From: Artemisia argyi
Lineage: Eukaryota > Streptophyta > Magnoliopsida > Asterales > Asteraceae
Assembly: GCA_030686995.1 (NCBI GenBank)
Contig: CM060685.1
Span: forward strand, 131,093,823 to 131,157,822
DNA length: 64,000 nt
Direction of reading: 5' to 3'
Shown here: positions 23,991 through 33,997 of the stretch, one piece after another
Numbering within the stretch: position 1 is the stretch's first letter
Layout of the letters: each line of letters begins with the position of its first letter
Made by a program: the position numbers and the translations under genes
Notes under the pieces: model-generated
The model's input: only the letters and a program-made list of their open reading frames with translations
The model's database searches: none
What the model was told of the DNA's origin: nothing

Positions 23991-25216
23991 ATATTAAAGC
24001 AGCTGTTAAAAATAAAGTTCCACTTGTAAGTTCACTAACACTAAATCAGGTGACCCATTGCATCGAAACGAGCAACAAGGCTGTAATTCTTAAAGTTCAC
24101 AAGGCCTAAGTCCCGATTTGTATGGAGGTTGGTGAATTGGGTTAAGATATGATGTAATTCTTAAATCATATTATTTGGTTTTAGATTTGTAAGACAAACT
24201 ATTATTTTGGTTTTTGTAGTGTCTTAATGACGGGATACCTGATGTCAGGTATGCTTCATTTCAGTCTTGGCAGCAGTGGCAAAAGGTATACCTTATGTCT
24301 TTTTGTTTTTTTTTATATATATTGCTATTAGTTGATAGTTTTATTTAATTTTAACTGTACATTATATAATTTATATGTTTCTTCTTTTTAGCTGGTTGGC
24401 ATGAGGCCTATGGAAAAATCATTAGAGAAACTCGATGAGGTCTGGCAAAAGAAGCTTTCAGAAATGATTGGTGTTTCTGGAAGTGGAGCTCCAACCATGA
24501 CAGGCTCAGGTTTAAAGATTTTTATATATATATATTTTTCTCTTGAACTAGAGTTACTCATCCACTTGTCACATTTACTTATTAATTTTTTTCTTTTGCA
24601 GTAGTTGCATCATTAGGTAGAGCTGCTTCATCTGCAGAGGTGTGTTTGTATTCATGTTTCTTTAATCTTTATTTTTACTAAGACAATGCCATTTAGCTAT
24701 ACGACCTATTCATCTGATGTGTTTAAGTCTCGTAGACAGTTTATAGGAGATATTGAAAATACACAATTATATGTAAGTGGTTTCTTAGATTACAGCTTGT
24801 ATGGTGCTCACCTAAGACAACATTGGGATTCAATGTGACTTTGAAACTTATTGCTTATGCTATATTAATACTAGATAAGAATATATATGTTGGTCAAGAG
24901 TATCTTGAATAAAGACTAATATTACATTACACGACATATGTCTCCAGGCTACAAATGGAGGTCCTGTTAGAAGGTCAGTAGCAAGTGTTCGTAGTGGGAA
25001 GAAACCTGTTCCGGCTGTTGTGAGTTTAATCTATGTTTCATCCACATATGAATCTTTGAACTTTTTTATTCTTCTTTTGGTATGATCTCAAAATTAATTT
25101 CTTCTTTACTGGGTGTCAAGCCTTCTTCAAAGAAGGCCACTGGTCCTGCGAAGACTACTGTTGGCAAGAAAGCAGATAGACTGAATCAAAACAAAAAGGT
25201 TGAACCTGAGGATGTT
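23991..25216 (+). pseudogene. MOR1: Captured MOR1 (XMAP215/TOG family) gene fragment, six exons
   Basis: Exon-like blocks with AG acceptors and GT donors: 23991-24127 (IKAAVKNKVPLV, then CIETSNKAVILKVHK, then VPICME), 24220-24285 (CLNDGIPDVR, then one base lost before the A-F--LAAVAK block), 24392-24509 (VGMRPMEKSLEKLDEVWQKK, then LSEMIG), 24602-24639, 24948-25019 (PVRRSVASVRSGKKPVPAV) and 25121-about 25216 (PSSKKATGPAK, then KKVEPED). These follow plant MOR1 in order, covering the end of the second TOG array and the basic linker. Introns are retained. A TAA in the first block and the one-base loss show decay. The captured part is only about a tenth of the gene. Confidence 0.82.
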
Positions 25217-25281
25217 TGTTAAGAAGAAAAATGCCTTTATACCATTCATAAGGTATTTCAAGCTTTGATCAACAACATAAT

Positions 25282-25588
25282 GTGTTCATCCTCGCTATAG
25301 CAAGGAGAACAAAAGATGACCATCACGGTCACATGGATGATCTAGCTTTTCAAAGACTTGCGTATAGTGCTTCAGCAACCAAGACGCCGGGGATGCCGAT
25401 TCTGAATGTATTATTAGACCTCGCGTATAAGTATTCAGAGGTGTATAAGAAGTATGTACGCGTAGACGTTCCTACAAAAATGTCGACTGTTTCTACCCAA
25501 GGAACGAATAGGACTCATAGAGCCGAAGGGTCTAGGAGAAAATCTCTTGGGAGGAAGAAGAAGGTTGGTGAATCTCGTAGAGCCACTG
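25282..25588 (+). pseudogene. Unidentified exon-like block in the CACTA element
   Basis: About 100 codons are open up to a GTATGC donor at 25589. Visible features: a His-rich start (DDHHGHMDD), a middle LAFQRLAYSASATKTPGMPI, and a basic Ser/Arg/Lys tail (RRKSLGRKKKVGESRR). I do not recognise the family. It may be a third captured host gene or a relic of the CACTA element's own protein. It is adjacent to, but not continuous with, the MOR1 fragment. Confidence 0.4.
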
Positions 25589-25949
25589 GTATGCTATTTT
25601 TTATTAGCATGCTTTAAAATTATACTGTTTCAAGTAGTGTTTTTCATGCTAAAAAGTTGTATTTTATTGTTAATTGTATGCATTTCAAAATAAACAGTTT
25701 GCTCATGCTGTCAACTAAAGAACGCTTGACAATTTAATTACGGAGCTTTTGCTTTGGCTTTTAGATGAAAGGGCCAAGGATGGATGATAACAGTCAACTT
25801 CTCAAAGCATTAAATGTTTTAATGCTTAAGATATTGGTGACCTTAGCCCCTAAACTCATCTACATATAATTTTTATTGGGATAGGAATGGTTGAGCTGTT
25901 GAGACATAATACTTTCATCCTTTCTAGAACTTTTTATTTTTTAGATTGC

Positions 25950-25999
<50 letters not shown>

Positions 26000-26008
26000 A
26001 ACGTATAG

Positions 26009-26092
26009 GTACCTTGGAGTGACGATCGTCTGTTAGAGAACAAAGAGTTGAACGCCATCATTGGTGCATGGTTTACACTGTGGCGCGATTAA
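26009..26092 (+). pseudogene. Possible terminal exon near the CACTA 3' end
   Basis: An acceptor-like GTATAG is followed by a short block (VPWSDDRLLENKELNAIIGA, then WFTLWRD) ending in TAA at 26090-26092. It could be spliced to the preceding block (donor 25589) across an intron holding a T run of about 40 (25957-25995). Family not recognised. Confidence 0.35.
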
Positions 26093-26664
26093 TCCCAGAT
26101 AATGATGTTCAATTATGTTGAATTATAGTGTTTTCTTTAGAGTTGAATTTTAGTGTTTTAATTTGGATTTTGTTTAGGATTTATGTTTAGTTGAATTGAC
26201 ATATTATCTTAATTTACTTTGTTGATTTTGACATTTGTGGTGTATTTTAATCGGTTTATATATATTTGTTGCATTTATATATATTTAATTATTAAATTTA
26301 TTTCTAAAATTTTCTATTTTATTGAAAAATTTTAGATTTTTTTTTTAATAAAATAGATTTACCAAAAAGACAGGTTTTGAGTTAAAAACATATCTTTGTA
26401 CTCTATATAAAGATAGGTTATGTGCTTTTATAAAGACAGGTTGTGAGAGAACCGGTGTCAATGTTTTATAAAAATATGTTTGTTTATTCTATAATGGAGA
26501 CCGATTTTTAGGAGAAACCGGTGTCGATGCTTCTTTTAGAGATAGGTTTCTAAACCGGTTTCTATACGTTTCGATCATGGAGATACCCCCCTTCAGAGAG
26601 TGGTTCAAAAACCACTCTTCATGGGCCATTTTGACCGGTTTCTTTGAGATTTTTTGTAGTAGTG

Positions 26665-26969
26665 GCTCAGTGGTGTTTGGTGAGATAGATGTGGGGGCCC
26701 AAGGAGTGGATGCCAGTTGTGTAAGTGACATATATTCCTATATTTAATAGGAATCAGTTACCTACCTGGGACATTTACTAACTAAGTACTTAGAGCATTT
26801 AGTTAGGGTATTCAATGCCATTTTTCATCCTGAGCCCCCTGAATGAATTTTTATTCGAAAAAAATGAGTTTTCAGGAAGGGTAATATCAGGGACCTAGAG
26901 AATTTACATCAGGTTGGAACACTTTTGATCAGTTTCCTGATTCTATGTCCAACATGCCCAATTCAGCTT
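26665..26969 (-). other. Element F spacer between RNase H end and the CACTA insertion
   Basis: Noncoding in the present state. The first part downstream of 26970 (minus) still resembles the normal RNase H C-terminal tail in another frame, showing a small frameshift near the end of pol. The GCT copy of the CACTA target duplication is at 26665-26667. Confidence 0.5.
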
Positions 26970-28742
26970 TCAATCTTGTGAAAGTGGGTTTATCCAAGGG
27001 TTTGTGAATATATCAGCTAGCTGATATTCAGTGGGGATGAAATGTAGTTCAATTTCTCCATTAGTGATGTGGTCCCTGATGAAGTGGTATCTGATGTCAA
27101 TGTGTTTGGTTCTTTGATGAAGTACTGGATTGTTTGAGATGGCTATGGCACTTGTATTATCACAAAAGATAGGTACCATCTTATACTGAATGCCATAGTC
27201 ACTCAGTTGGCTCTTCATCCATAGTACATTTGCACAACATCCTACAGCAGCCATATATTCAGCTTCAGCTAAGGACATGGCCACTGACTGTTGTTTCTTT
27301 GTACTCCAACACACAAGTTTACCACCAAGAAATTGGCAGGATCCTGAAGTACTTTTCCTATCCATATTACATCCTGCATAGTCAGAGTCAGTGTACCCTT
27401 TGAGATCAAATCCTGAACATTTTGGGCAATACAAACCAAGGTTTGGAGTACCCTTCAGGTACCTGATGATTCTCTTGACAGCAGTGAGATGTGATTCTTT
27501 ATGGTCAGCCTGGTATCTTGCACACAGGCAGACTGAGAATTGGATATCAGGCCTTGAGGCAAGTAAGTACATTAGGGAGCCAATCATTCCTCTGTATTGG
27601 GTTTGATTCACTGATTTTCCAGTGAGATCAGGGCCAAGGTTGTTTGGAGGAACCATAGGAGTCTTTACTGAGGAGCAGTCAGTGAGCTCATACGTCTTCA
27701 GTAGGTTCCTGAGGTATTTTTCTTGGCAAATGGATATTCCTTTTTCAGTTTGTTTAATTTGGAGTCCAAGAAAGTATGTGAGTTCACCCATCATGCTCAT
27801 TTCAAACTTTGTGGTCATTAGTTTCTCAAACTGTTTGCAAAGTTTGTAACATGTTGAGCCAAAGATGATGTCATCTACATATACTTGGACAAGAATGACA
27901 TCACTCTTTGTTTTGTAGATGAACAGTGTGTTATCAATCTTTCCTCTGACAAACTTATTTTGGATCAGGAAGGCTGAAAGAGTTTCATACCATGCCCTGG
28001 GTGCTTGTTTCAGTCCATAAAGGGCTTTGTTAAGCTTGTAGACATGGTTGGGGTATTCACTACTTTCGAAACCAGGAGGCTGTTGCACATAAACATCTTC
28101 TTTGATGTTACCATTCAGGAATGCACTTTTAACATCCATTTGGTAAACTTTAAAGTTCATGTAAGTTGCACAGGCAAGGAAGATCATGATGGCTTCCATT
28201 CTAGCAACAGGTGCAAAGGTTTCCTCATAGTCTATACCTTCCTGTTGATTATATCCTTTGGCAACAAGTCTTGCTTTGTTTTTGATGACTGTGCCATTCT
28301 CATCGATCTTATTTTTAAAGACCCATTTCATACCAATGATTAAAACACCCTGGGGGCATTCAACAAGGGTCATGACATCATTTCTGTCAAATTGTTCCAA
28401 TTCATCTCTCATGGCCTGAACCCAACTTTCATAGATCAGGGCTTCTTTAACATTTTTAGGTTCAATCTCTGAGAGACAGTCAGCATAAAGACATATATTG
28501 GCAGTGGCGGCTTTGAGTTTAGCAGCCTTGCTTCTTGTGAGCATGCCTTCAGTGGGTTCACCAATGATGTTCACAAGCTCAATGATTTTGGATCTAGTCC
28601 AGCTATCCTGAGGTTTGGGATATGAATTTGAGCTTGAAGGAGCCTGATTAGGTTCAGACTCAGGAACATGAGGTGACTCATCACTATGTGCTTCAGTGAC
28701 ATTTGTAGGAACAATTTGCTCTGAGGGTTCCTGAACAATTTG
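26970..28742 (-). CDS. Element F pol: reverse transcriptase and RNase H
   Basis: On the minus strand this is in the same frame as the protease-integrase block, separated only by a TAA (28743-28745). The Copia RT domain is complete: [11 protein letters not shown], then [35 protein letters not shown], the [16 protein letters not shown] block, catalytic [11 protein letters not shown] and FLGLQIKQ. Then the Ty1-type RNase [55 protein letters not shown]. The last residues after LADIFT diverge because of a frameshift. It converts element RNA to cDNA in virus-like particles. RT and RNase H motifs look intact, but the frame cannot be reached because of upstream stops. Confidence 0.93.
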   Translation of the reverse strand, partial: QIVQEPSEQIVPTNVTEAHSDESPHVPESEPNQAPSSSNSYPKPQDSWTRSKIIELVNIIGEPTEGMLTRSKAAKLKAATANICLYADCLSEIEPKNVKEALIYESWVQAMRDELEQFDRNDVMTLVECPQGVLIIGMKWVFKNKIDENGTVIKNKARLVAKGYNQQEGIDYEETFAPVARMEAIMIFLACATYMNFKVYQMDVKSAFLNGNIKEDVYVQQPPGFESSEYPNHVYKLNKALYGLKQAPRAWYETLSAFLIQNKFVRGKIDNTLFIYKTKSDVILVQVYVDDIIFGSTCYKLCKQFEKLMTTKFEMSMMGELTYFLGLQIKQTEKGISICQEKYLRNLLKTYELTDCSSVKTPMVPPNNLGPDLTGKSVNQTQYRGMIGSLMYLLASRPDIQFSVCLCARYQADHKESHLTAVKRIIRYLKGTPNLGLYCPKCSGFDLKGYTDSDYAGCNMDRKSTSGSCQFLGGKLVCWSTKKQQSVAMSLAEAEYMAAVGCCANVLWMKSQLSDYGIQYKMVPIFCDNTSAIAISNNPVLHQRTKHIDIRYHFIRDHITNGEIELHFIPTEYQLADIFTNPWINPLSQD

Positions 28743-30257
28743 TTAAGTCGTTTCAGTCTCATTAGAGACATGCTGAGTTTCAATGAACTCACTGATAGGT
28801 GGTTGGGGTAGGTTGTGAGGGATGATGTAATAGGAGACGTCAGCATCAGCTTGGTATTGAGTTGAGGGATTGTTCTCAGGATGATACTCATCAGGAGGAT
28901 ACCTTGATGAGTCATCAATACCAATTTCTTCTACTGAGGTATTTGAGAACCTGATGGATTCAGTGCTCTCATCAACAGTAATGTGATAAGTTTCCTCAGT
29001 TTGTTGTCTCCTTGTGTTGAACACCCTGAAGGCTTTAGAAACCAGGGAATATCCCAGGAAGTATCCATCATCAGCTTTGGCATCAAATTTACCCAAGTGA
29101 TCCTTGTGATTATGTATAAACACAGGACACCCAAATACATGAAAGTAACTGATGTCAGGAATCCTTCCTTTGAATATCTCATAAGGAGTCTTATTGTGCC
29201 TTTTCACAATGATTGACCTATTTTGAGTGTAGCAGGCTATTTTAACTGCCTCAGTCCAAAAGTGTTTTGAGAAGACTGAGCCATTTAACATTGTTCTTGC
29301 TGCCTCAATGAGTGTTCTATTTCTCCTTTCAGCTACTCCATTTTGTTCAGGAGTATAGGGAGAAGTGAAATTTTGAGAAATTCCTTTCTCATCACAAAAA
29401 CACTTAAGGTCTTGGTTTTTGAATTCAGTGCCATTGTCAGTCCTGATCTGTTTAACTTTGACATCATTTTGATTTTCAATGTTCCTGACAAATGACATGA
29501 TGGTTTCAGCTGCCTGACTCTTTTTGGTCAGGAAATGGACCCAAGTATATCTTGAGTATTCATCCACTATGACCAGAGTATACTTCTCATGGTGAATGGA
29601 CATTGGACTGACAGGTCCAAAAAGGTCCATATGAAGAAGATGTAGGCAACTTTTGATGGAAAAGGTTTGTTTGGTTTTGAATGATGCCATGTGGTGTTTT
29701 CCTTTTTCACAAGCAGAACAAGGCTTGTCTTTGGTATACACCAGGGATGGTAGGCCCAGAACTTTGTTCTGTTTGGCCAGGTTGTTGATGCTCTTGAAGT
29801 TAAGATGAGAGAGTCTCCTATGCCATAGCCAGTTGATTGTCTCACTTGCCTTTGAGAATAGACAAGTCCCATTTTGAGTCAGGGATGACATGTCAAGGAC
29901 ATATACATCATCCCTCCTAGGGGCAATCAACACAATTTCCTTATTGGCGTTAAAGATGGTCCCTCTCTTGTCATCAAACTGAACTATGTATTTGGCATCA
30001 CATAGTTGGGAAGCACTTATCAGGTTGTACTTGAGACCATTAACATAAGCTATTCTTGTAAAAACTATACCATTGCAGTTTACTGAACCATAACCTTCAG
30101 TGGGAGCTGATGAATTATCACCAAATACTACTTTGGGTCCTGGTTCTTCCACATATTTATGCAGAAAACTTTTCACACCAGTCATACTTCTGGAGCATCC
30201 ACTGTCTAGATGCCAAGTAGGATCCTTGATGTGTTTCTTCACAAACAGTATACTGGG
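28743..30257 (-). CDS. Element F pol: protease and integrase
   Basis: Protease site WHLDSGCSRSMTG near the start. The GAG-pre-integrase region has the H-x-H/C-x-C zinc finger (HRRLSHLNF, CSACEKGKHH). The integrase core shows the three catalytic acidic residues in HMDLFGPV, IRTDNGTEF and NGVAERRNRT, then the C-terminal GYFLGYS block and an acidic/proline-rich spacer. It follows the gag stop at 30258-30260 in the same frame and ends at TAA 28743-28745, which fits a CAA codon changed by C to T. Integrase inserts the cDNA with the 5-bp duplication seen here. Confidence 0.92.
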   Translation of the reverse strand, partial: PSILFVKKHIKDPTWHLDSGCSRSMTGVKSFLHKYVEEPGPKVVFGDNSSAPTEGYGSVNCNGIVFTRIAYVNGLKYNLISASQLCDAKYIVQFDDKRGTIFNANKEIVLIAPRRDDVYVLDMSSLTQNGTCLFSKASETINWLWHRRLSHLNFKSINNLAKQNKVLGLPSLVYTKDKPCSACEKGKHHMASFKTKQTFSIKSCLHLLHMDLFGPVSPMSIHHEKYTLVIVDEYSRYTWVHFLTKKSQAAETIMSFVRNIENQNDVKVKQIRTDNGTEFKNQDLKCFCDEKGISQNFTSPYTPEQNGVAERRNRTLIEAARTMLNGSVFSKHFWTEAVKIACYTQNRSIIVKRHNKTPYEIFKGRIPDISYFHVFGCPVFIHNHKDHLGKFDAKADDGYFLGYSLVSKAFRVFNTRRQQTEETYHITVDESTESIRFSNTSVEEIGIDDSSRYPPDEYHPENNPSTQYQADADVSYYIIPHNLPQPPISEFIETQHVSNETETT

Positions 30258-32273
30258 TTAGTTTTTCTTGTTGACCGACTTTCTAGTGGGCTTAGTCCTC
30301 AGGGACTTTTTGAACTCAGTTAATGAATCATGGTCTAAAGTTGTGTGTCCTGAGCTTCCACATGTTTTACATTTTGTGGAGGTTGATGCCTCAGGTGACT
30401 GAGAAGTGTTGGTCTGGTTTTTCCTTCTGGACTGAATAACTTTTTCATGTCCCCTGGTTTCATGGGAGGGATCTCCACAGATGTCACAACAATTTTTCAT
30501 CATACAATCATCAGGAAGATGATCATTGAAACCACAGTGAGGACATGGTGAGAAAGGCTTAGCCTTCAGTATTTGTTTGCAAGAAGTGGCATACTGATAG
30601 CCTTGGTTTTTGTATAGACCTCTTACTTTTAAAGAATCAGTGTGGGGGATGTGATCACAGGTTCTGTGGTCCTCTTGTTTGCATATCATGCAAAACAGAA
30701 CTCTGTAGCATTTATCAGTGCTGTGATTTGGATAATTGCACAGTTCATATCTCCCAGAAGGTCTGGGTGTGGTTTTTGGTTTGGAAGAACTTGAGGATAC
30801 TGAGGGCTTAGTAGAATTTGAGTCAAAGTTTTTCTCAATTTTCTCACTCAGCATCCTGACAAGTTCTGTAAGCTGATCAACCTTTGAATCAGTGCTTTCA
30901 TGCTTCACTTCAGTGGGTACTGAAGGTTTTTGGTGTTCAGTGGGTGCAGTAGTAGGTCTTTTCAGTATAGTCTTTCCTAAACCTGATTTCTCTTTGGGAG
31001 AATATGGTTGATAGACTAATGGTGCAAGGTCAGAATTGGGTTCAGCTCCCTGAAGTTGTTTCAGTGGAGGGAGTGGTGAATCAGACTTAGACTCAGTGAT
31101 GGACTTAGTAGGACTAAGTTCATCAGTGACTCCTAGCAGCTCCTTGATAGCCTGACTTTCAGGCTCCAGGATTCTTCCAATATTATAATTTGGCATTTTA
31201 CTGTCAGGATTGTTTCTTTCAATCCAATCACTGGGTCTAAGAGCAAGTTCTTTGCTAGAGAGTATGTTAGTTGACAGAAAAGTTGTTGAATGACTACTTT
31301 CCCCAGAAACTTCAGTGAGTTGATCATCACCCAAACCAGCCTTTTTGGAGCTGGGTGAGAGACTCAGTGCTTCATAAAGTTTGGGGTTTTTCTGAGTCCA
31401 TTTCCAAATAGTTTCCTTTTCTTTCTTAAGTTCTTCCTGAAGAGCTTGATTTTGTTTTACTAGTTCAGAGTTTTGAATTTGAAGTGTAACACTTTCAAGC
31501 TTGGCTTGTTTTAAAGCAAGTAGTTCATCTCTACTATGATTTAATTCAAAACTCAGTTTGTTAAATTTTGAAAACAAGTTAAGTCTTTGCTCTTCAACAT
31601 ACTTAAGATCAACATTAATATAATCTAAGAAATATTTCCAATCATCATCATCATCCATAGAAAGTAAAAGATTTACCTTCCTCATAGTGATGTTAACCCA
31701 TTCACCATTTCTTGCATGACTCTTCCCCACAGCGAGCTTGTTGTCATCTGATAGGGCCATCAGGGCACTGATGTAAACTTCATCATCATTAGAGGACACT
31801 TCAACCTCATCCCAGTCATATGTTTTAGCAACAAGCCCTTTGTTCTTGGCTTGAGAAGGCTTTGGAGCCTGGGGAGGTTGAGAGACTGTTGAAGATGATT
31901 CAAGAAGGGCAAGTTTAGCTTTTGCCTTTCTATACTTGGCTTCAAAGTCAATTTGAGGGACTTTTTCAAATCTTTGACTAGACTGAAGCATATTTGGTTG
32001 AAATTTGTTGGGGCCTGAAAAAGAGTTATTTCCTGAAAATTTGAAGGATGGTTCTGAGGTTGGTTTTGAAAAACAATCTTTAGCAAAATAGCCCATTTTG
32101 CCACATTTGAAGCATTCACTGTTATCATTTGCTTTTGAAGGGAATTTGTTTTTCTTAAAAAACCTTTTTGAATTAGCAAGGAGTGCTCTTTCATGAAATT
32201 CAATTTGAAGATCATTTAGGTACTCCTCACTGGTTCTTTGGTCAACCTCATCATCAGAACCATCATGAAAATC
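30258..32273 (-). CDS. Element F gag, nucleocapsid part with a cluster of zinc motifs
   Basis: 672 codons on the minus strand between a TAG (32274-32276) and a TAA (30258-30260). The N-terminal part has a zinc knuckle in which the usual His is Tyr (CFKCGKMGYFAKDC), then a Ser/Pro-rich and coiled-coil stretch. The C-terminal 170 residues hold a series of further C-x2-C-x4-H-x4-H/C motifs: CMICKQEDHRTCDH, CPHCGFNDHLPDDC, CDICGDPSHETRGH, CKTCGSSGHTTLDH, plus a looser CNYPNHSTDKC. This extended zinc-rich gag is a feature of the SIRE-like group. Both flanking stops fit C-to-T changes, although a leaky gag-pol stop cannot be excluded for 30258. Confidence 0.8.
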   Translation of the reverse strand, partial: DFHDGSDDEVDQRTSEEYLNDLQIEFHERALLANSKRFFKKNKFPSKANDNSECFKCGKMGYFAKDCFSKPTSEPSFKFSGNNSFSGPNKFQPNMLQSSQRFEKVPQIDFEAKYRKAKAKLALLESSSTVSQPPQAPKPSQAKNKGLVAKTYDWDEVEVSSNDDEVYISALMALSDDNKLAVGKSHARNGEWVNITMRKVNLLLSMDDDDDWKYFLDYINVDLKYVEEQRLNLFSKFNKLSFELNHSRDELLALKQAKLESVTLQIQNSELVKQNQALQEELKKEKETIWKWTQKNPKLYEALSLSPSSKKAGLGDDQLTEVSGESSHSTTFLSTNILSSKELALRPSDWIERNNPDSKMPNYNIGRILEPESQAIKELLGVTDELSPTKSITESKSDSPLPPLKQLQGAEPNSDLAPLVYQPYSPKEKSGLGKTILKRPTTAPTEHQKPSVPTEVKHESTDSKVDQLTELVRMLSEKIEKNFDSNSTKPSVSSSSSKPKTTPRPSGRYELCNYPNHSTDKCYRVLFCMICKQEDHRTCDHIPHTDSLKVRGLYKNQGYQYATSCKQILKAKPFSPCPHCGFNDHLPDDCMMKNCCDICGDPSHETRGHEKVIQSRRKNQTNTSQSPEASTSTKCKTCGSSGHTTLDHDSLTEFKKSLRTKPTRKSVNKKN

Positions 32274-32458
32274 CTACACAACACCTTTTGAATAGAAAGC
32301 AGTTGATATGGGTGAAATTTTCAAGGCCTTTTTGGTCTCCTGAGCTTTACCAGGGTATCTCCTGGTGATAAGATTGTCTTCATAGACAAACTTCCCATAG
32401 ATGGCAGGGAGCTCAAGGTTCTGAATGTGGTTTGCATTTCTCAATCCCTGAGAGAAGT

Positions 32459-33016
32459 TTAACCACTTCTCAGGGAGACTATTGACAAACCAACATTTAT
32501 CTCATGTTTTGACAGTATAACACCATCATTGGTCAGCTCATTCAGGAGGGTCTTATACCGAGTATAAGTCTCAGAGAAACTTTCAGAATCCTTGGCCCTG
32601 AAGGTATTGAATTCAAGCTTCAGGTCCATGATTCTATTCTCTTTGGTATCAGAAGGCCCTTCATAGCTATGAACCAGGTCAGTCCATGTCTGCTGGGCAG
32701 TGGGACAGTTGATCACTGATTCCATTATATCATCAGGAAGGCATGATATAATGATGCTTTTCAGGTGCTGGTCTTGATTGACCACCCTCCTTTCATCTGG
32801 GGTCCACTGAGCTTCAGGTTTAATTAAACCTTGGGCAGTTGTTGGGACATATGGACCATCATTAATCAACTTAATGTAATATGGTTCCATCCCAGTTAAG
32901 TAGCAAAGCATTCGCTTTTTCCACTTATTAAATTTGCCAACTTCTATTCGAGGGGCAGTTGCTGAATAACTTCCACCCTTTTTGTCGACAAGTTGGGGAA
33001 CATCTATGTCAGTCAT
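32459..33016 (-). CDS. Element F gag, capsid part
   Basis: Starts at ATG 33016, 74 bp inside the primer-binding site. It shows the plant Copia gag (UBN2-type) pattern: FNKWKKRMLCYLTGMEPYY, then LPDDIMESVINCPTAQQTWT, then LEFNTFRAKDSESFSETYTR. After residue 180 the frame is lost (LSIVSLRSG) where VNKCWFVNSLPEKW-type sequence continues in another frame, so a frameshift near 32480-32500 separates it from the nucleocapsid part. Confidence 0.85.
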   Translation of the reverse strand: MTDIDVPQLVDKKGGSYSATAPRIEVGKFNKWKKRMLCYLTGMEPYYIKLINDGPYVPTTAQGLIKPEAQWTPDERRVVNQDQHLKSIIISCLPDDIMESVINCPTAQQTWTDLVHSYEGPSDTKENRIMDLKLEFNTFRAKDSESFSETYTRYKTLLNELTNDGVILSKHEINVGLSIVSLRSG

Positions 33017-33089
33017 AGTGGGATCTTGATTTTAAAAACTTGAGCACTCTTTAAGTTTTGAAAACAGGTTTAAGTTTTACAAATCAGAG

Positions 33090-33101
33090 GCTCTGATACC
33101 A
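33090..33101 (-). other. Element F primer-binding site
   Basis: On the minus strand TGGTATCAGAGC, the complement of the 3' end of initiator-Met tRNA, two bases after the 5' LTR. Confidence 0.93.
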
Positions 33102-33103
33102 CT

Positions 33104-33992
33104 TGTTGGTCCCTTTTACTTGGTTAACTATAACTACAAAGCTAAAGTAACCAAGTTATATGACTTTAAACAAAGATGTATAAAATGATTAACAATAAAG
33201 TAACGTAGATATAAGAGACAATATTTTTCAACGTTTAATTATTTATTAGAAGTTAATAAAAAAGAATCGTACCCAAGTGTTTGCGGAATAACACTTGGGA
33301 TTGAAAACGACAAGTATGGTATTGACTCCTCACTAAACTCAATCTATGTTGAGTGACAACTTTCAGGACCCACTGAGCTATCTCAGGGGTTATGTCGTTC
33401 CTTGGAGGAGTAAAAGTGGTTTGTGAATGCTTTGCATTAACTGCACAAACTTGTCAACTTTTACTCCTCTCTTATGCTACCTATTTATACAAAAATGTTA
33501 ACAACCCTATTATACAATGGACCTAAGTGTTTCTCAATAAAATCTTGATAGATTTTATTCTCTGGCAAGGGAAACTTCATTGGGTTAAGTCCAAAAGGCA
33601 CTTTCTGATGATAGCCTGGTTTTAACCATTTGAGGAAAGTTTGACCTTAAAGTGATAAAGCACTTTAGTGAAACAGATCAAACTTTCCCACCCAGTCCCG
33701 CCAAAACTTCAGTATTCTAGTCATCAGTCTTCAGTACCATGAAGTTGTTGAGGAGTCATGGGGTTCAGTGAGTTATTGTCATCCTCACTGAACCCATCAC
33801 CTTCTTCTTGGCTTAGATCACACTTCACTGAGTTCCGCCTCACTGAATGGAGAACCTTTCTTCTTAGGCTCGGTCTAAGCATCCTGAAGATGACTCGTTG
33901 AGTTACTGTTCACTCAGTGACTTGTTTATATTTAGGTTATTTCATGTTCAAATCCTTGTTAAAAGAAGATTGGGGAATTCAGTGACCCAACA
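33104..33992 (-). repeat. Element F 5' LTR
   Basis: 889 bp, TG...CA ends, paired with 17462-18306. TATA box (minus) at 33481-33489. It retains the about 44-bp stretch missing from the 3' copy (after 33618). Confidence 0.92.
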
Positions 33993-33997
33993 GGAGT

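Larger units (their letters stand above)
22696..26664 (+). mobile_element. CACTA (En/Spm) transposon carrying host gene fragments
   Basis: The left end CACTACTACACAAAAGGCT and right end ...TTTTTTGTAGTAGTG are inverted CACTA termini, and the 3-bp target duplication GCT is exact (22693-22695, 26665-26667). Subterminal regions (22700-22960, 26380-26650) hold repeated ACCGGTxTC / AAACCGG and AAAGACAGGTT motifs in both orientations, as expected for transposase binding sites. The 4.0-kb interior has no recognisable TNPD-type transposase. It holds degenerate, intron-containing fragments of a RAB6/RABH GTPase gene and of MOR1, and two unidentified exon-like blocks. It lies between the RNase H and env-like ORFs of element F. 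Confidence 0.9.
17462..33992 (-). mobile_element. Element F: SIRE/Maximus-like Ty1-Copia retrotransposon with env-like ORF, interrupted by a CACTA element
   Basis: LTRs with TGTTGG...CCAACA ends, an exact GGAGT target duplication (17457-17461, 33993-33997), the iMet primer site TGGTATCAGAGC and a polypurine tract at the other end fix a complete minus-strand element. Without the CACTA insertion it is about 12.6 kb. Order on the minus strand: 5' LTR, gag, protease, integrase, RT, RNase H, a long extra ORF, 3' LTR. The integrase-before-RT order makes it Copia; length, the extra 3' ORF and the [12 protein letters not shown] block point to the SIRE lineage. Frameshifts and about eight in-frame stops make it inactive. 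Confidence 0.93.

Noticed and set aside
26489..26731. 80-codon minus-strand frame
   Set aside because: It spans the CACTA terminus and subterminal repeats; it cannot be a single gene.
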